From NCBI GenBank assembly GCA_963556495.2, contig OY747712.1, positions 20,323,235-20,387,234 of the forward strand: DNA of 64,000 bases. The letters run 5' to 3'. Positions 61,190 through 64,000 of this stretch are shown here, piece after piece. The translations under genes and the position numbers were made by a program. The stretch is from Valencia hispanica (taxonomy: Eukaryota; Chordata; Actinopteri; Cyprinodontiformes; Valenciidae). The notes under the pieces are model-generated. The model worked only from the letters and a program-made list of their open reading frames with translations. It had not been told where the DNA came from and ran no database searches. How positions within the stretch are numbered: position 1 is the stretch's first letter; every line of letters begins with the position of its first letter.

Positions 61190-61490
61190 AGTTTATTGAT
61201 CCCTGAAGGAAATTAAGTGTTGGTATAGCTCATACAATTAATTCTTTAAGAAGTTGTTGTAGATGATGATGGCTGTGGGCAGGAAGGATCTCCTGTAGCG
61301 GTCTGTATTGCAGCAAGACTGAGGAAGCCTCCAACTGAAGACACTCTGTTGTTGTATGATAGTCTCATGAAGAGGATGCTCAGGGATGACCATAAATTTT
61401 TTGATTTTATGAAGAATCCTTCTTTGCATTATCATCTCCAGATGTTCCACAGTTGTCCCCAAAACAGAACCAGCCTTCTTTATTATTGTT
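61190..61490 (-). mobile_element. LINE ORF2 C-terminus (Rex1-like)
   Basis: The minus strand encodes IPEHPLHETIIQQQSVFSWR then RYRRSFLPTAIIIYNNFL, the usual ending of Rex1/Babar-type LINE ORF2. It is followed by the TTCCTTCAGGGATCAATAAA-type end at 61190-61215. Confidence 0.65.
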
Positions 61491-62659
61491 TAGCTTTTTT
61501 AAATCCATATCAATATTTACAAGAGGTATTAGCCCTCACTTTTAATTTGGAATAAATCTTCGTTTGATTTACCTGTGTCTTCAAAAAGGCAATGTTTTTT
61601 TTTTTTTTTCTTCCTCTGCTTCTGCTCACATCTTGTCAGCTGATTGATTAATCTACTACAAGTGAGACACTCAACAGGAAACTGATGTGTGGAAGAAGGA
61701 AGAAGATAGCCTTGGAGTTATCCTGAGGTCTTAGCTCCTGGTTTCCCACAGTGTCCTCTTTAGGATGAGGTGGGTAGGTGGGATTTTTGGCACTCAGACA
61801 CTTAATGCTTCCCTCCTACACACTGTCAAAGATGAGTCTCCATGGCAATCTAACAATCTGATCAGTGCGTGATGGCATACAAAGTGGGAGAGACATCCTG
61901 CAGAGAGATTCATTGAGTGGAGGCGCAACGGAGCATATACACTTCGAAGAGACAGCGTGTTATATCAATAAAGCAACTGTGGAGACAGAATGTTCGTGGG
62001 CACATTCCCGAATGCTCAGATGTCCTATTTGTAACTGTGCATAAACCAGTTTAGTTTGCTAAATTTATGTAAACTACAAATAGTAATACAGTGGTATTAA
62101 CCATGAGAACAGAAAGTCTGGGAAACAAAAGTAATGGGCACAGTCACTGAATGTTTTGTTTCTAAATAAAGATTCTGCAACATTGTGGCCTCCACATTTG
62201 CTGGACGTCCAGCCGAAGATGTCTAAAAATCCTACCTTCAATTTGATAAAATTCAGATCAGTGATGGCCCAAGTGTTGGTACCTCCTGTATTTAATGTCA
62301 AACAAATGTAATTGAAGCATTTATTCTTTCTGTTTTAAAATTGACTAGTCTTTATAAACTTTTAATTGGTAGTGGGCATTTCTATTTCTCATGTAAAGAA
62401 ATTTAGGTCAGTCTGTGGCAACCTGTGCTTTTGCTAATAGTTTTAATTTATGGGTGTTTAATACCCTTTTTTTTTACATTAATTAAAAATTCAATATCTA
62501 TAAATTATTTAAAACTGAGGAAGACACCTTTTTGAATTTAATGTCAAATTTACTTACTTAATCCAACTTAAAATGACTAAAATTATCACATCCAGAGTAC
62601 ATGATGAAAATATCATGAGAGCATTTTGAAGGAGGTATTCCCTGTCTAAGAATTAGTCA
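61491..62659. other. Intergenic, possible unique sequence
   Basis: 61620-62020 shows no repeat words and has higher complexity than its surroundings. It includes GTCTCCATGGCAAT at 61836-61849. No exon could be supported. Confidence 0.35.
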
Positions 62660-62699
62660 TTTAGTTTGGTGTGCTGCTGACTGTTGAAGTGAATATTCC

Positions 62700-63065
62700 A
62701 CATAAGATTATATTCATTAAGGGGAAAAGTTATCCCACCTAACCTAGCTCTGAGAGAAAAGTAATTGCCTCCTAAATCGAATACCAAGTTGTGTCACCCT
62801 CGGTGGCCACAACTGCCATCAACTGTCATTTGTGACGATTGCTAATGAGTCTTACATCTCTGCGGTGGAATTCTGACCCACTGTTCTTTACACAATAGTT
62901 CTAATTCTGCAACACTTTTTAAGCATGATTGCCCTATTAAAGAGAATGCCACATAATAATTTGACTAGGCCACTCTAAAACCTTTATTTTGTTCTGTTCT
63001 TTTTCATCCATTTAGAAGATGGTCTTTCTGCTGTACTTCAGATAATTACTTTATACTCTAGATAT
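62700..63065. mobile_element. Decayed fish DNA transposon, same family as 20500
   Basis: AAAGTAATTGCCTCCTAAAT, TGTGTCACCCTCGGTGGCCA, GGTGGAATTCTGACCCACTG and TTTGACTAGGCCACTCTAAA are typical of minus-oriented Tc1-type copies. Confidence 0.55.
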
Positions 63066-63191
63066 GTGTAATTGTCAACACTGAGACTCTGAATTCAGGC
63101 AACAACTTCAGACAATAGAATTATGGTTTAGTAAAATATTTATTTCTATGGTGGTCTGGTTAGATGAGTAATCCGGTGTCTGTCTGTTGCA

Positions 63192-63620
63192 GGTGATGTA
63201 GCATTGGAGGGTGGACAGGCAGGTGCTCAGCTGGACCTTATGCAGGTAAGTGCTTTTCCAGGGAGGCTGACCGAGGAGGATCAGAGGGTTGAATCCAGCA
63301 CTGAGAGATATTGACGGGAATGAGGAAACGAGGGCACGGATGGAACATCCATGAGTCTATGAGGAGAAACAAGGAAGGTAAGTAGAGACTTGACATCAAC
63401 TATTTTTCTAGAGCACTGGGAAGTAATTCAGTGACCTGTTACTACACTTAGGTGAGATAACCAACTGACGTCAGTCCGAGGGAGACGCTCCTTTTTTAAG
63501 CTCCAGCACTGATTGAAGCTGATTGCTGCAAATGAGGATCGGCCGGTACATTTTAGTAAAAATATTAATTTTCAACCAAAAACCGTCAGTGTGGCGCCCT
63601 CTTCAGGTTAAAATGTTACA
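63192..63620 (+). other. Unassigned sequence with exon-like 54-bp segment
   Basis: 63192-63245 is bounded by TTGCAG and GTAAGT and is open in one frame (DVALEGGQAGAQLDLMQ). The rest, with TGGCGCCCTCTTCAGGT near 63590, may belong to an interspersed repeat. Neither reading is secure. Confidence 0.3.
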
Positions 63621-63764
63621 CTGCACTAGAATTTGAATCGGGAATGGCTACTGGCTCAGCCACTAAGGCTGACGTCAGCCATCCTGCTGCTGAGGAGTAT
63701 AAAACAAGCCCAGCCTCAGCCACACCTCCATAGCAAGTTGGAATAGCAAGAAATTGTTGATGCT

Positions 63765-63790
63765 GCCCCCACCCCCCCCCCCCCCCCCCC
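63765..63790. repeat. Poly(C) tract
   Basis: CCCCCA followed by an unbroken run of about 19 C. Confidence 0.95.
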
Positions 63791-63894
63791 GCACATCCCT
63801 CAGTCCGCCAGGCAACGTCTCCTTTTGCTGCATTTTTCAAACAGGAATTGTAGGTGGAGTAAGACTCTGGAAGGGGGGTGAGTTGATCTTTAAA

Positions 63895-64000
63895 AACATC
63901 CATCCATTCTCCAAGTGTCAAGGGGAAGATGGTGCCTATCTCCAGGGGTTATCAGGCGAGAGGCAGGGTACACTTAGTTCACCGCAGGATGCTTAAACCT
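63895..64000 (-). repeat. Fish SINE/LINE-tail repeat, cut by window end
   Basis: CATCCATCCATTCTCCAAGT, GGTGCCTATCTCCAGGGGTT and AGGCGAGAGGCAGGGTACAC, as at 27775-27910. Confidence 0.65.

Overview
This is a window of vertebrate, almost certainly teleost fish, nuclear DNA. The evidence is one multi-exon gene with consensus GT-AG introns, long AT-rich introns and flanks, long (GT)n, (AT)n and (GATA)n microsatellites, and a dense mixture of Tc1-like, hAT-like and TTAA-target DNA transposons with RTE, L2-like and L1-like LINEs. The repeat types suggest a percomorph fish, but that is inference. No prokaryotic, viral or organellar genes were seen.

One host gene is recognised: fyco1 (FYVE and coiled-coil domain autophagy adaptor 1), plus strand, 4171-22773. 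Twelve exons can be joined with every intron phase agreeing: 4171-4267, 4388-6778, 7750-7842, 9062-9180, 9314-9481, 9652-9792, 14994-15202, 15330-15465, 16357-16461, 18779-18989, 19900-20009 and 22713-22773. They give 3841 nt, one split base plus 1280 codons including the stop. They encode the linker after the RUN domain, the long coiled coil, the FYVE zinc finger, an LC3-interacting (LIR) motif and the C-terminal GOLD domain. The RUN-domain exons lie upstream of the window. The family role is to link Rab7- and PI3P-positive late endosomes and autophagosomes, through LC3, to kinesin-driven transport.

1-4170 is upstream intron holding a broken RTE LINE (itself split by another LINE tail) and a Tc1 remnant. 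The introns carry a TTAA-flanked MITE, an antisense L2-like LINE with two nested insertions, several Tc1 remnants and a hAT element with a perfect 8-bp target duplication.

22774-64000 begins with the fyco1 3'UTR. No further host gene could be recognised in about 41 kb. It is a palimpsest of transposons: a Tc1 element with both ends (25160-26782), a Tc1 split by a 970-bp insertion (36.9-39.1 kb), an inverted-repeat-bounded composite containing two LINE ends (41139-43062), a Tc1 split by a hAT-like insertion (50.2-51.9 kb), a nearly intact DD34E transposase on the minus strand (51951-53392), a TTAA element carrying a coding remnant (53900-54776), and a 193-bp GGCAA array (57636-57828) that looks like an expanded LINE tail.

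The most interesting points are the non-canonical PI3P-binding motifs of this FYVE finger, the GGCAA expansion, the nested transposons with readable target duplications, the inverted-repeat composite, and three RFX X-box-like palindromes downstream.
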